Below, piece after piece: positions 13,847 to 23,921 of a stretch of 64,000 nucleotides of DNA. Position numbers and translations under genes: made by a program. The number at the start of each line of letters is the position of its first letter. The stretch's first letter is position 1. The notes below the pieces were generated by a model. That model ran no database searches, was not told the origin of the DNA, and saw only the letters and a program-made list of their open reading frames with translations. This DNA is from Tillandsia leiboldiana (lineage: Eukaryota > Streptophyta > Magnoliopsida > Poales > Bromeliaceae), in NCBI GenBank assembly GCA_029204045.2, contig CM055077.1, positions 2,005,393 through 2,069,392 of the forward strand. The letters are read 5' to 3'.

Positions 13847-13855
13847 ATTATCATA

Positions 13856-14693
13856 ACATTACACATTCAATCTGATGATGGATTTTCTAACTCATCAGCA
13901 GTACTTAAGCGAATAAATTTTTATTTTTTTTTAGTGAAAACACACAGAACTTATTTCAATTACGATTTCTTTTGGATTAGCTACAAAATCTTTGAAAGTT
14001 TAAATTTTACGATCCAATCGATCAATTTATTTAATTTCAATCCGTCAACGATATTTTAATATCAAAATTTGAATACATTATTTAGCTTTACAGATTTATT
14101 TAGTATATTTTATATAATTTCTACAACTATAAATTAATTAAACTAAATAATTAGCATACATTGTAAAAACAAATTGAAAAGATTAAACGGTATAATTAAA
14201 ATTTTAAAATATTAGATAGTTGACTTAAAATGACCTATGATTCAGGCAAATTCTGTACATTTTTTTTATTTTTTATTTAGAGAATGACAAAATACTACTG
14301 CTTCATTCATTTTTTTTTTTTAAAAAAAATAAATTTAGTTATAAATGTGAAATAATTAAACTTTGAAATTGGAATATGAAATACTAATCATCGTGTCTTT
14401 TGCTACTTGCGCTGAGAAAGAATTTGTCCCAAAGCTTATTTTCTCATGCAATGTGGGGCTTAAATACCCATGTTTTTAGTAGCTACAAACATGCACATTA
14501 TAGGGTTTTAGGTAACCCATCAATCAAATAGTTCACCCACCATGAGCAACTTAGTTTGGTTTGGGTTTAGTTGCTACTTAGCTTTTTCCCTAAATATGAG
14601 AACAAGCATATAGGCCCCTATGTTTTCATTTGTGGACAATAGAGTCCGAAACTAATCGAATATCGGTGGCTTTGTATCGTGTATTAAGTGAAC

Positions 14694-14725
<32 letters not shown>

Positions 14726-15761
14726 ATCATTTCTCAGAATAAGCAAAATCATTTGATCAAATCCGATTCTTAGCCTAGTTTCATTTGGGCCTTGAGGGCC
14801 CATTGAGTGGACAAGGCCGCTCCCCTTGTCAAGCCCAGTGGGCTATCGCCCGTATTCGGTGTCAATTAGGGCCGGCAATCTAGCTGTTCACCGGTGCGTT
14901 TCCAGCTTGAATTTAATAAACAAGCAAAACACGAGCTAAAATCAGTTCACTCGTGTTCAGTTCGTTGACAGTCCTAATGTCTATTGGCTATTTATTTATG
15001 AGTTAAACTAGGCCCAACTTCCTACCCCGTGACAGTAGGCTCAGAAGACTAATAAGTTGAATTGGATGAGCCCAATAAGTTAAGTGGGACTGCGGTCCAC
15101 AATAGATCTAATAACAAGAGACCCAACAATAGACCTAACGTCCAGATGGGTTGAGTCGGGTCGAGACCCGTAAGCGCTGTGTCTGTACGCTTTAAGTGAA
15201 TTGATTACGTATTTCTAACCGCTCGAGCTTTTGGGATTAATGGTTAGCGCCAACGATCCGACGGTGTCAATAATAGCTATGCCGTGCGTGTGTATCATAT
15301 GCATGAGGTGAGACACATGAAATGCCTTCTAAGGTCTTATAAAGGAAACCAAATATGACAAACTAGTTTGATCTGATTGGAGGTTCTTCGTAAGTACTAT
15401 TTCATAAGGAGCAAAAGTATGTCATCTTCGCACCTCTTGAGCAAGGGAGAGAGGTTTGCCAGTTCGAGCCAATTTAGATGCGTGCGACGGTGCAAGGGCG
15501 GCCGGCGGCTAACTTGGAGGAGGCCGAGCGCACCGGACTCAAAATGGACCGGAGATGAGACCATGTTCTTACTCGAGCCAAAATGAGACTCACCTTGCCT
15601 AGCCCATAAATAGCTTATGATATATCAGCTTACTCTACTCATGAAAAAGTGGATAAATGCACGGTCGAGAACAAACCAATGAATCAAATGATTTATGATC
15701 TAATGCACAAGTACAATCTAACAAGTTGTTACACACCAGTTTGTCAAATTAAAAACCCAAG

Positions 15762-15780
<19 letters not shown>
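13856..15780. other. Intergenic region, partly GC-balanced
   Basis: About 14760-15590 is richer in G+C than its surroundings, with family-name-like GGCCC, GGGCC and GAGCC blocks of the kind seen in decayed repeats. The longest frame (15377-15586, 69 aa) has no recognised domain and is not called. A poly(A) run lies at about 14694-14719. A (CT)n tract lies at 15763-15800. Confidence 0.4.
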
Positions 15781-15803
<23 letters not shown>

Positions 15804-15863
15804 CTGGCACATCCCTACACTTTACTAGTATGGGATGCCCTAGTTAGTTTACAGCTGTAGAGC

Positions 15864-15871
15864 TAAATGCA
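15864..15871 (+). promoter_or_regulatory. Distal L1-box-type motif TAAATGCA
   Basis: An exact TAAATGCA (consensus TAAATGYA), about 1.1 kb upstream of the PDF1-like start codon. The L1 box is bound by HD-ZIP IV proteins ATML1/PDF2 in Arabidopsis. At this distance it could be chance. Confidence 0.4.
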
Positions 15872-16738
15872 AATGCATGGGACTGTGAGCAGTAATTAAT
15901 AAGAAAACTAATGATACTGTACCATGTAATATCTATATGTCCAAGGAGGCATGAGGTAGTTGAACACATTATATGTTGTCCAAATACTTATGGCACCCTT
16001 ATGAAGGCTTGCTGTCCTCATTAAATTGAAGCACTGACAATGGAAAAAGGCCCTGATATTATGAAGAAAATATTGCCTGGACCTAGTCTACCACACCAGC
16101 CAAAAACTGGTTTCAGAATCTAAATGTCACCTTTCATTGGATGTGATCTTCAAAATCTTAAATACTTGCCATAAAAAAAATCACAAGCTCTGAAAACTTA
16201 TAACAGTGCTGCTAAAAGAGCTATTGTTGATGCCAAATCCTCGATATTGAGGATTTGTTACACTTAAGTTGCAGTTGCAATGCAAATGACAAAACTCCCT
16301 ATTCTCAAAAGAAAGAAAGAAAGAAAGAAAGAAATAGGGCACTGTTGGTTAAATGATAAGTAGGAGTGCTAGACCATGGACTGGGTCTAGGAAACTGAAA
16401 ATATATCCTGAACCAGTGAAAATAGGTTCCTTCATTGCACACATTTATTATGGCACTCTTAATTACCTATCCAAATAAGCATTTTACTTGTATATACTGA
16501 AAACATACCCATACCATATCTATATTGATAGAAACAGCCCCATCCCATTTATCCTATAGTAGCCTCCTAAATACAGATGGATGAGGTCACCCCATTCATT
16601 TAAGAAGAAAAATATTTTCCAAATCTAAGGTAACATACATTAGATCACTTTTCCTCCCCTCTACAATAGTAACCCCACCCCACCCCACCCCTCTTTTTCT
16701 CCCTAGGGTTTGTGCTACAAAATTTAATTTACAACTTA

Positions 16739-16746
16739 TAAATGCA
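16739..16746 (+). promoter_or_regulatory. Proximal L1-box TAAATGCA of the PDF1-like gene
   Basis: An exact TAAATGCA, 216-223 bp upstream of the start codon and about 100 bp upstream of a TATATAG at 16845-16851. It sits where an epidermis-specific HD-ZIP IV site would be expected. In Arabidopsis the PDF1 promoter uses this motif for L1-layer expression. Confidence 0.65.
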
Positions 16747-16844
16747 CCTGCAAGTTTTCAACTAACTACTTGGTCTGTCTCTGCATATGCATTTATGCCT
16801 TTGTTGCAGTGCTGTGAATTCAATTCAATTTATCCCTTCCCAGT

Positions 16845-16851
16845 GTATATA
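16845..16851 (+). promoter_or_regulatory. Putative TATA box of the PDF1-like gene
   Basis: TATATAG, 111-117 bp upstream of the ATG. This gives a transcription start near 16875-16880 and a leader of roughly 80-90 nt. Confidence 0.5.
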
Positions 16852-16961
16852 GGGGGTGGTGGCTACTACACAACAGCTACACTATCTAAATATATATGCC
16901 ACTTTTTTCTCTTCTAAGTTTCTAGTGAGATTTGAGTTTGGGTAAAGGTAAAGGTAAAGAG

Positions 16962-18257
16962 ATGGAGGGTGAGAAGAGAATGGCACTTGTCATGTGTTTT
17001 TTGTTACTGGGATTGGTTTCTAATGGAGTTGTATCCCCAGTAACGGCTAGGAAACTTGGGGGGTTCACCGAAGAGAAAAACTACTACCATCCTGATCCCC
17101 ACCACCATAGTCGTAAGTACTCTTTCTCTCTCTATCTCTATCTTTCTCTGAGGGAGGGACTCTTTGGCTCAGTAGTGCATTTCAAACTACGAACACGCCG
17201 CATTGCGGTGTGCATGTGTGAACTCCAAGTATGGTGTCACTGTAGTGATGGCCCAAACCACATCTCAAAAGTAGGGCCAAACAGGACCTCTCTCTCGGTC
17301 GATAAGTTGTTGTGAAACAATTGCGTACCTTTGTCTCATAGTGTTGTGGATATGATGCAGATTCACCACCAAGCACTCCCTCCAATTGCCCGACGCCATC
17401 GCATGATGGGACGCCGCCGTCATATGGTGGGACGCCGCCGTCATTTGGTGGGACGCCGCCGACGCCTCCGCATGCCGGCGGAGGGTACTACAACCCACCC
17501 ACGCCCATCATCACAACTCCGCCCTCCCCTCCGCTTTTGGGGCCTATCGCACCAAGCCCTCTCGTCCCGATCACGCCGCCAACTCCATTCCTCCCGATCC
17601 CCACCCCTCCGTCGACTCCCACGCCGTTCGACCCCAACAGCCCGCCCTTCTTTACTGGCACTTGCAAGTAAGCCATTTTAAACTCAATCAAGTATTTAAG
17701 TGTACACAAATTGCTTTTTTACGAAACAATCTGCTTTCTTTTCCTTTCTACACAAATATCCCCCACACGCCCAAGATTCTAAAAGTTAGTCGGCTAACTA
17801 AATCGCGAAAACAAAAGAAACACACAACTTATACAAACCCACACACAAAAAAGTAAATTTCTTTGCAAAAGAAAAGAGCAGAAACAAAAAAAATTTATCT
17901 CTTACCATTTTCATGTGATTACTTTGAAGCTTCTGGCGAACCCACCCAGCGATAATATGGGGCGTCCTTGGATACTGGGGCACCATTGGCAGAATCTTCG
18001 GCCCGGTGGCATCTTCTCCCTTTGGGAGGACCCTCAGCTTGCCGCAGGCGCTGTCGAACACACGTGACGACGGATTCGGGGCCCTCTACAGAGAAGGCAC
18101 GGCGTCGCTGCTCAACTCTCTTGTCAACAAGCGGTTTGCATTCACGACGCAGCAAGTGAGGGACGCGTTCATGGCCGCGGTCGGCTCCGAACATTCCGCC
18201 ATGGCCCAGGCTCAGCTCTTTAGGAAGGCCAATGAAGGACGCATCAAGAATCAGTAG
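16962..18257 (+). CDS. PDF1: PROTODERMAL FACTOR 1-like proline-rich secreted protein
   Basis: An extracellular proline-rich protein of the shoot epidermal (L1) layer. Exons are 16962-17112, 17361-17667 and 17930-18257; frames join to give 261 aa. Residues 1-29 form a signal peptide ending SPVTA. A short His-rich stretch (YYHPDPHHH) follows. Exon 2 encodes a Pro-rich domain with the repeated unit GTPPSYG/GTPPSFG and many TPP/SPP motifs. Exon 3 encodes the conserved C-terminal domain: CNFWRTHPAIIWGVLGYWGT, then SLPQALSNTRDDGFGALYRE, LLNSLVNKRFAFTT and AQAQLFRKANEGR. That C-terminal block is characteristic of PDF1 proteins. I chose the ATG at 16962 because no earlier in-frame ATG exists and the signal peptide follows it directly. 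Epidermal expression is supported by the upstream L1 boxes but remains inferred. Confidence 0.9.
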
Positions 18258-19961
18258 TTTTATATAATATATGTCTCTTTATTATGTGTATCCATCCCTA
18301 AGTTGTTTTTTTTTACGTAGCATGCATGTTAAACTTTAGTGTTTATGATGAGTTAGCTGTGTTTGGTGTTATGAACCATGATGTGTTTTTGGTGTCACAC
18401 ATGTCTAAGTTAAATATTAGTTATATTTGGTGACCGAAGACATAATTGTGTGCTTGTTGTTGTTTATTTACAGCTGCTAAAATTACATAGGTCTAATGTG
18501 ATCTTCTACGGTAATTTATATACAGAGAGAGATGAAAATATTAAATGAAAATCTCATAGCCCCAAACTTTAAACAGTGAATCCTGTATGAAAACTACGTC
18601 GACATATTTTGGTGAGAGAAAATTATTACTATGATGCTGTTTTCTGTATCATAGTTACTGATATAATAATACCAAGGTCTTACTGAGATCATAAAATTCT
18701 AATTTAGTACAAACAGAAAAGGATAGGACACATTCAATGAGGTGGGGATTCTCGGTACGTATGAAATTTATATCACAAAATTCATGCCACGCATTCAAGT
18801 CGAAATAAATGAACACACATAGTTCCCCTATTTAGATTAGTATAATGATGGAGTCAAAGGAGATGATTTGTTCCAACAGGTATGATGGTATAAATGTATC
18901 CAAAGGCGCTATCAGTGGACTAGGATTGTTAAATACAACACAAAAGCGAGTAAGGCTCAAATATTTGATTGAAAAAGGTCTAAAGAAGGACATGAAATGA
19001 CTGCAGATATAAATTTCACAAAATGAAAAGCAAGCACAGATAACTCTGATCATATTCAAAATAATGTGTTGTTCAGTAAATTGATTAGCTGTTGTAAAAG
19101 TGAAACTTATGAATGCGCTCGTCGAGCTGTACCAGAAATCAAGAAATGATCAACAATAACAAGAGCTTGCAAATTCGAATAAAGAAGCTGCACAATGAAG
19201 CCTTAGTGTGCAAAAAAAATATGCTAAGAGATAAGCAAACAGCCGACGTCTCACTGAGGGAAAGGCTAAAACTAGTGATAAAGAGATAACATAGTAGAAA
19301 CAAATGATAAAAAGAAATGTGGAGATAACATGATAGAACTTAGTGGAGATGGATTAAAAAGAAGAGAACAACTATTCATTTTGCACTTTCTCGTCGCAGA
19401 AAAAGCCTGCGAGGCAAGGTTTAGTCATCTGAAAGCAGCATACAAGTTCAGTCTAGAAGGTTCTTCCAAACAGATAAGAAGAACCTCAATTATTGCACAC
19501 AGCACACCCTAGCACCACCAAAGCTTGCATTTAACAGAGTTCCCTCTCAAAAACAAGCTTATTTTTGAGCAATATTATGCTTGACATTTGATTTTATTTT
19601 TTTTTCAATTAAAATCTTCAATGAGAAGTAACACATTATCCAAGCAGGCGCATATTAGGTAGAGATTGGAAACTTGGGTAATCACATATCTATTGCTCTA
19701 AATAATCTCCACAAGGAAAACTTTATACGCAAAGTTGCAATTTGAGAGCCAAAAGAAACCAATTGTGCAGAACTTGATCTTAGCAACCTTATCTTTCGCC
19801 TCCGGTGTAACCTCCAAGGATTAGTAAAGCTCGTCATTGACACAGCATTTGACAATTTAGTAGCAATATTTGTACCAGTACCAATCAGGACAAAAATATT
19901 TGCATAAACATAACAGGCGTAATTTGTACCATATTTTGAAGCATATCAGCAGGCACGATCT
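18258..19961. other. Convergent intergenic region
   Basis: Lies between the 3' ends of the PDF1-like (plus) and hydrolase-like (minus) genes and contains their 3' UTRs. No further coding unit is supported. Short frames at 18832-19059 (minus) and 19330-19512 (plus) show no domain. Confidence 0.45.
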
Positions 19962-20987
19962 TCATCTTTCCATGTTAACTTCAAACCAGTCGAGAATATC
20001 ATCGACCTGCAAGCTCGTCATCTCATGGTACCCGTACGCGAGATTCAACTCCTGTTGTATATGATCAACCCACTCATACTTTCCCGACAAAAGCCCTCTC
20101 TCCTCCACCGCTTGTTTCCACCGAGTCGACCTTCCGTCCTTTCTCATGAGCCCCTTCTCGTCGACAAACCCTTTCTCCCGAAACAGCTCATAAACGTCGA
20201 CAGAGAATTCTTCATTCAGCGCCGGTATCCTCTCGGATAGAAGCGTCGGCGTCAGAGGAAACTCCAAACACCTAATCTCTTGAACTCGAACCCCCTTCTT
20301 CCGGAGCAACTCCATGCTCATCTCAATCAAGTCGGCTCTCCGCGAATCCTTGGGCATGTGAACAAAAAGGGTCGGCGGATAGCCGGTCGGCATCTCCGTC
20401 GATCCGAACACCCCTTCTGCGATCATCAGCGCAATGCTACTAAACCGCACCTCGGCGGCAAGCGCGGAAACAAAATGACCGCCCGACGACGCTCCGAGCG
20501 CCGCGAGAGGGAGCTTTCCGAGCTCGTACTTCGCCACCCACCATTCCACGATCCACTTAACATTCCGCATGTCCTTTCGGACCGACCAACATCTGCCCAC
20601 GCTGGAAATCGTCAGCACCGCGAACCGCCGGCTAAGCGCGCGGAGCACCACGGCCCGATCCTCCGGCAGCCCGACGCAATCCGGACAGCTCGGGGATTTG
20701 TCCCAAAAGTTGCCCGCCCGGCAGTTGCAGCCGTGGGCGACGAAGACGGCTGCTTTCGGCGAATCGGGGATTCGCCATATTGCGACTGTGCCGTTGGTGA
20801 ATTCAACACTGGGCGTTATGAACTGAACTGCAGGAGCTAGGGTTTGGGAACTGGGCTTTGATTCGATTACGTGGAAATATAGCACGCAGATTACCGAAAT
20901 TGAAGCTGCAACTGCGAGAAAAATGGATCGGAACTTACGGTTGCTGCGAGATTGATATGTCGACGATTTGTGAACGCGATTCAACAT
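19962..20987 (-). CDS. Alpha/beta-hydrolase-like membrane-anchored protein, 341 aa, single exon
   Basis: An intact intronless gene for a protein of uncertain role. Residues 1-19 are basic, and residues 20-41 are one hydrophobic segment (SIFLAVAASISVICVLYFHV), so it is a type II membrane protein or has a signal anchor. Residues 80-86 (AVFVAHG) resemble the oxyanion-hole HG of alpha/beta hydrolases. GASSGG at 165-170 matches the GxSxG nucleophile elbow, with Ser167 as the likely nucleophile. LFVHMPKDS and YGYHEMTS could supply the acid and His. Four Cys (CNC at 87-89, and CPDC at 101-104) lie just after the HG and may bridge in the lumen. Substrate is unknown. G+C is clearly higher than the flanks, as expected for a real exon. 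The ATG at 20987 is chosen because the basic N-terminus and anchor follow it. Confidence 0.82.
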   Translation of the reverse strand: MLNRVHKSSTYQSRSNRKFRSIFLAVAASISVICVLYFHVIESKPSSQTLAPAVQFITPSVEFTNGTVAIWRIPDSPKAAVFVAHGCNCRAGNFWDKSPSCPDCVGLPEDRAVVLRALSRRFAVLTISSVGRCWSVRKDMRNVKWIVEWWVAKYELGKLPLAALGASSGGHFVSALAAEVRFSSIALMIAEGVFGSTEMPTGYPPTLFVHMPKDSRRADLIEMSMELLRKKGVRVQEIRCLEFPLTPTLLSERIPALNEEFSVDVYELFREKGFVDEKGLMRKDGRSTRWKQAVEERGLLSGKYEWVDHIQQELNLAYGYHEMTSLQVDDILDWFEVNMER

Positions 20988-22102
20988 TGAGGAATGGAGA
21001 GGGAGACGGAATTAAAACGGAATTAATTTTCTATGTTGTGAGCTACAAATTTCGAAAATTATTATTGTTGTAATTTTGTGAGCAAAGGAAAAATGTAAAA
21101 GTAACCGGATCGACTGTGGCCCGGCCCGACCCGACCCGTCAAGGCTGCCACCCATGCTGGGCCGTTAGCTCATTTTCTTGTTTTTTTTTTTTTTTTAAAA
21201 AAAAAATAATTAAAATATTCGAATTTTGAATAATTTTAAAAATATTAATCAGAAAACTTATTTATTATATATATTATAAAATTAATGCTAAAAAAGTTTT
21301 AAAAATATTTTTAAAAAATATAAAAAATAGATTAAGTTGTAGGTCGGTATGGTCTGTTTCGAACTTATTCCGATCAGGAATTGTACCCAGTCATGAATTA
21401 TGATCAGTGCCATGCCAGCCTGTATCCGTGTGTAGGTGTGGTTTCCTTTCTACGTATATATACATAATTTATCTAAATACATTAAATTATTCATCGTATT
21501 TAATTTAAACTTCATCGCATATACCACGTTTGTACGACTAGCAGAAATAAAATAAAATTTATAAATATAAATTTTAATAAATTATTTATAAACAAATTAT
21601 TAGAAGAATAATTATATATAAAAAAATGCCTTTATTTTGACCCTTATTAAGATTGCAGTAAAGGGCGGTGCAGTTTCTTCCTGAATGAGCTGTCCACAGC
21701 GACAAATAGTTCTCGTTTGCGCGTTTACAGCATTGATTTTTCCTTTTTAAATAAAATAATTTAGGTGAAAAATTATGCCACATCACATAATTGGGTGAGA
21801 GCATAATAAGAAACTTAGCAACTGCTTTTTATGATTTAAATTCGAAAAGCACTATTTTTTATGTTAAAAATGGATATTTGATTTATATAGCACAGTATGA
21901 AATTTAGATTAAAAACTGAATATTTAAAATTTTAAATGTGAACTGAATCACACTGTTCTGTTCGTCAAACTTTGCTGAAATGGATCCCTTAAATTCGATT
22001 TTCTATTATTTGTGTTATTCTAATTAATTAAGTTAAAAATATTACTCGTTGTGATTAAAATTTTTTGATAAAAAATCACTTGATTCCAAATAATTAAAGA
22101 AA
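20988..22102. other. Intergenic region between hydrolase-like and RHM genes
   Basis: The first 150 bp are the promoter and leader of the minus-strand hydrolase-like gene. About 21110-21165 has repeated CGGCCCGACCC-type blocks, probably repeat-derived. The rest is AT-rich with no supported gene. Confidence 0.4.
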
Positions 22103-22190
22103 AATGCTACTTATACACCCCATTTGGGGGTGTACATCGCACACCCCCAAATGCTACTTTTAATTATGAGCGTTGCTCATAATTAAAAGG
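22103..22190. repeat. MITE-end fragment with perfect 15-bp hairpin
   Basis: GAAAAATGCTACTTATACAC followed by CCC resembles one terminus of the 172-bp Mutator-like MITEs. At 22157-22171 and 22175-22189 lie perfect 15-bp complementary arms (CTTTTAATTATGAGC) with a GTT loop. It appears to be a diverged or rearranged relative. Confidence 0.5.
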
Positions 22191-22469
22191 GAACTGGAAC
22201 CAAAAAAAAAAAAAAGAGTAACAAAGTTGAGAGAGGTCTCTTTCGGAATATGCTATAGTTAAGGGGGTCTCTATACATTTTCACCAGACGCAAATCTCCG
22301 TAACAAGCGTCGCATGCGGGGGCGTCGCACGCATGTTCTGCTCCGCCAACTTACCCACTCATTTCCCCACCCCCGCTCACCTATATATGCGGACTCTCGT
22401 TTACTCCGCTCTTATGCTATGTAATTTTTCCCCTGATTTGCGCGTTCGCGATCGTTTACTTTTCGTAAG

Positions 22470-22500
<31 letters not shown>

Positions 22501-22796
22501 TTTCTTTTAAATTATATTTCTCTGTAGATCCATGCTCTAATTTCATCGTTTGGGGGAAAATACTTTAGATTTTATTTAGATGCATTTTTTAATTGGATCG
22601 GAGAAGAATTTGTGATGTTTTGAATCTCTAAATCGTGATTATTATGGCTTTGGATTTCAATTCTATTCGATTATATGATTCATTTGCATTTTTTGATCTA
22701 TATTAGATCTGGAGTAGATTATGTTAGTGGAGTTTTAGATCCCGTAAAATTGAACTAGTATGTTGCAAAGTTGCTAATTAATTTCTTAACTATTTA

Positions 22797-22830
<34 letters not shown>

Positions 22831-23141
22831 TCCCAAATATATTAACGCAATGCGGCTGATGCAAAGTTGCAAATTTTAGGAACTCCATTTAGATTAGTAG
22901 TTAAATGTGGGAGAATAGATGCATATATGCTCAAAATAATGCCTATGTTATGTTGATATGTTCTAAGAAAATTTATTTGCTCAATTTAGGGTGATTGTTT
23001 CTTTATGATCCTGTAAATACTGGATGAGAAAAGTTTCGATTGGATATTATTTATATCAATTTAGACATTTCTAGATCGAGGAATGATGAAGGAATTGCCG
23101 GTAGAATTATAAGAGATTATTAGACACATATGTTGTTTTAA

Positions 23142-23318
23142 TGTGACACCCCCGGAATTTGGATTAGTCCTATATATAAATGATATAATAGGACTAAATC
23201 TCTTAACCCGGCTATAGCATTTTGAATGGTAGCAAGATCCAAGAGGTTATGAGAGTTAAGCGTGCTAGAGCTAGAGTAGTTCTAGGATGGGTGACCCCCT
23301 GGGAAGTGGGTCGTCACA
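23142..23318 (+). repeat. 5' LTR of the Cassandra-type element
   Basis: A 177-bp LTR. The 5S-like segment occupies about 23236-23310. The upstream part holds a small inverted repeat, TAGTCCTATATA and AATAGGACTA. Confidence 0.92.
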
Positions 23319-23540
23319 GTTGGTATCAGAGCCATTCACCAGCCAGAAATGTGAGATGAGTCTCGTCTGAGCCAGGGTTATATAGCGGGTAGAGCGAGGC
23401 TCCCCGGCTAATGACCGTTGTGAGTGGAGTGTAGCTCCTCACAAGGTCGGCTAAAGCTAGCGAGACGAGTCTTACATCGCCTGGTGCTTGTGAGTGTGCT
23501 TGAGCCTGACGTGGACGTCAGGGCTTAAAGGGGGGAAGAA

Positions 23541-23717
23541 TGTGACACCCCCGGAATTTGGATTAGTCCTATATATAAATGATATAATAGGACTAAATCT
23601 CTTAACCCGGCTATAGCATTTTGGATAGTAGCAAGATCCAAGAGGTTATGAGAGTTAAGCGTGCTAGAGCTAGAGTAGTTCTAGGATGGGTGACCCCCTG
23701 GGAAGTGGGTCGTCACA
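23541..23717 (+). repeat. 3' LTR of the Cassandra-type element
   Basis: A 177-bp direct copy of the LTR at 23142, ending CGTCACA directly before the target duplication TTTAA. Two substitutions separate the copies, indicating a fairly recent insertion. Confidence 0.92.
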
Positions 23718-23921
23718 TTTAATATGCACTGTAACTGATTATCTTCGAGTGGCTGAAATTTCAGGTGCTTTCCGGTATTTTCTCGAAAAAATGAAGAAAT
23801 CTTTCAAAGTTTTCTGCAGAGTATGAATGAAACACTCTCGAATGCCATGGAAACTTATGCATTTTTTTACATTTTATGATTTTATCTGCAGATTTAGTCG
23901 GCGGAAAAGAGGAAGAAGAAG

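Larger units (their letters stand above)
23142..23717 (+). mobile_element. Complete Cassandra-type TRIM retrotransposon (576 bp)
   Basis: Two 177-bp LTRs, 23142-23318 and 23541-23717, both start TGTGACACCC and end CGTCACA. They differ at only two positions that I can see (TTGAATGG versus TTGGATAG). A perfect 5-bp target duplication, TTTAA, is at 23137-23141 and 23718-23722. The primer-binding site TGGTATCAGAGC is at 23321-23332, two bases after the 5' LTR, complementary to initiator tRNA-Met. The polypurine tract AAAGGGGGGAAGAA abuts the 3' LTR at 23527-23540. The internal domain is only about 220 bp and non-coding. Each LTR contains GTTAAGCGTGCT and GGATGGGTGACCCCCTGGGA, nearly identical to the 3' half of plant 5S rRNA including its A- and C-box promoter elements. 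That is the hallmark of Cassandra. It is non-autonomous, with a Pol III-type promoter. Confidence 0.93.
22330..23891 (+). promoter_or_regulatory. Probable 5' leader exon and leader intron of RHM
   Basis: A CTATATATGC TATA-like box lies at 22380-22389. A C/T-rich probable leader follows, ending at a consensus donor (CGTAAGTTT) near 22465. The matching acceptor is TTTATCTGCAG at 23881-23891, 30 bp before the RHM ATG. A leader intron of about 1.4 kb is common in plant housekeeping genes. It contains a T-rich tract at about 22800-22828 and the TRIM element at 23142-23717. Confidence 0.5.

Noticed and set aside
15377..15586. 69-aa frame in a GC-balanced area
   Set aside because: No domain, no splice context and composition like a decayed repeat.
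20280..20840. 186-aa plus-strand frame
   Set aside because: Antisense of the hydrolase-like gene; Arg/Pro/His-rich as expected of a shadow frame in GC-rich coding DNA.
23236..23310. Possible 5S rRNA gene
   Set aside because: Only the 3' half of 5S is present, once in each LTR of a TRIM element, so it is a retrotransposon promoter and not a functional 5S gene.
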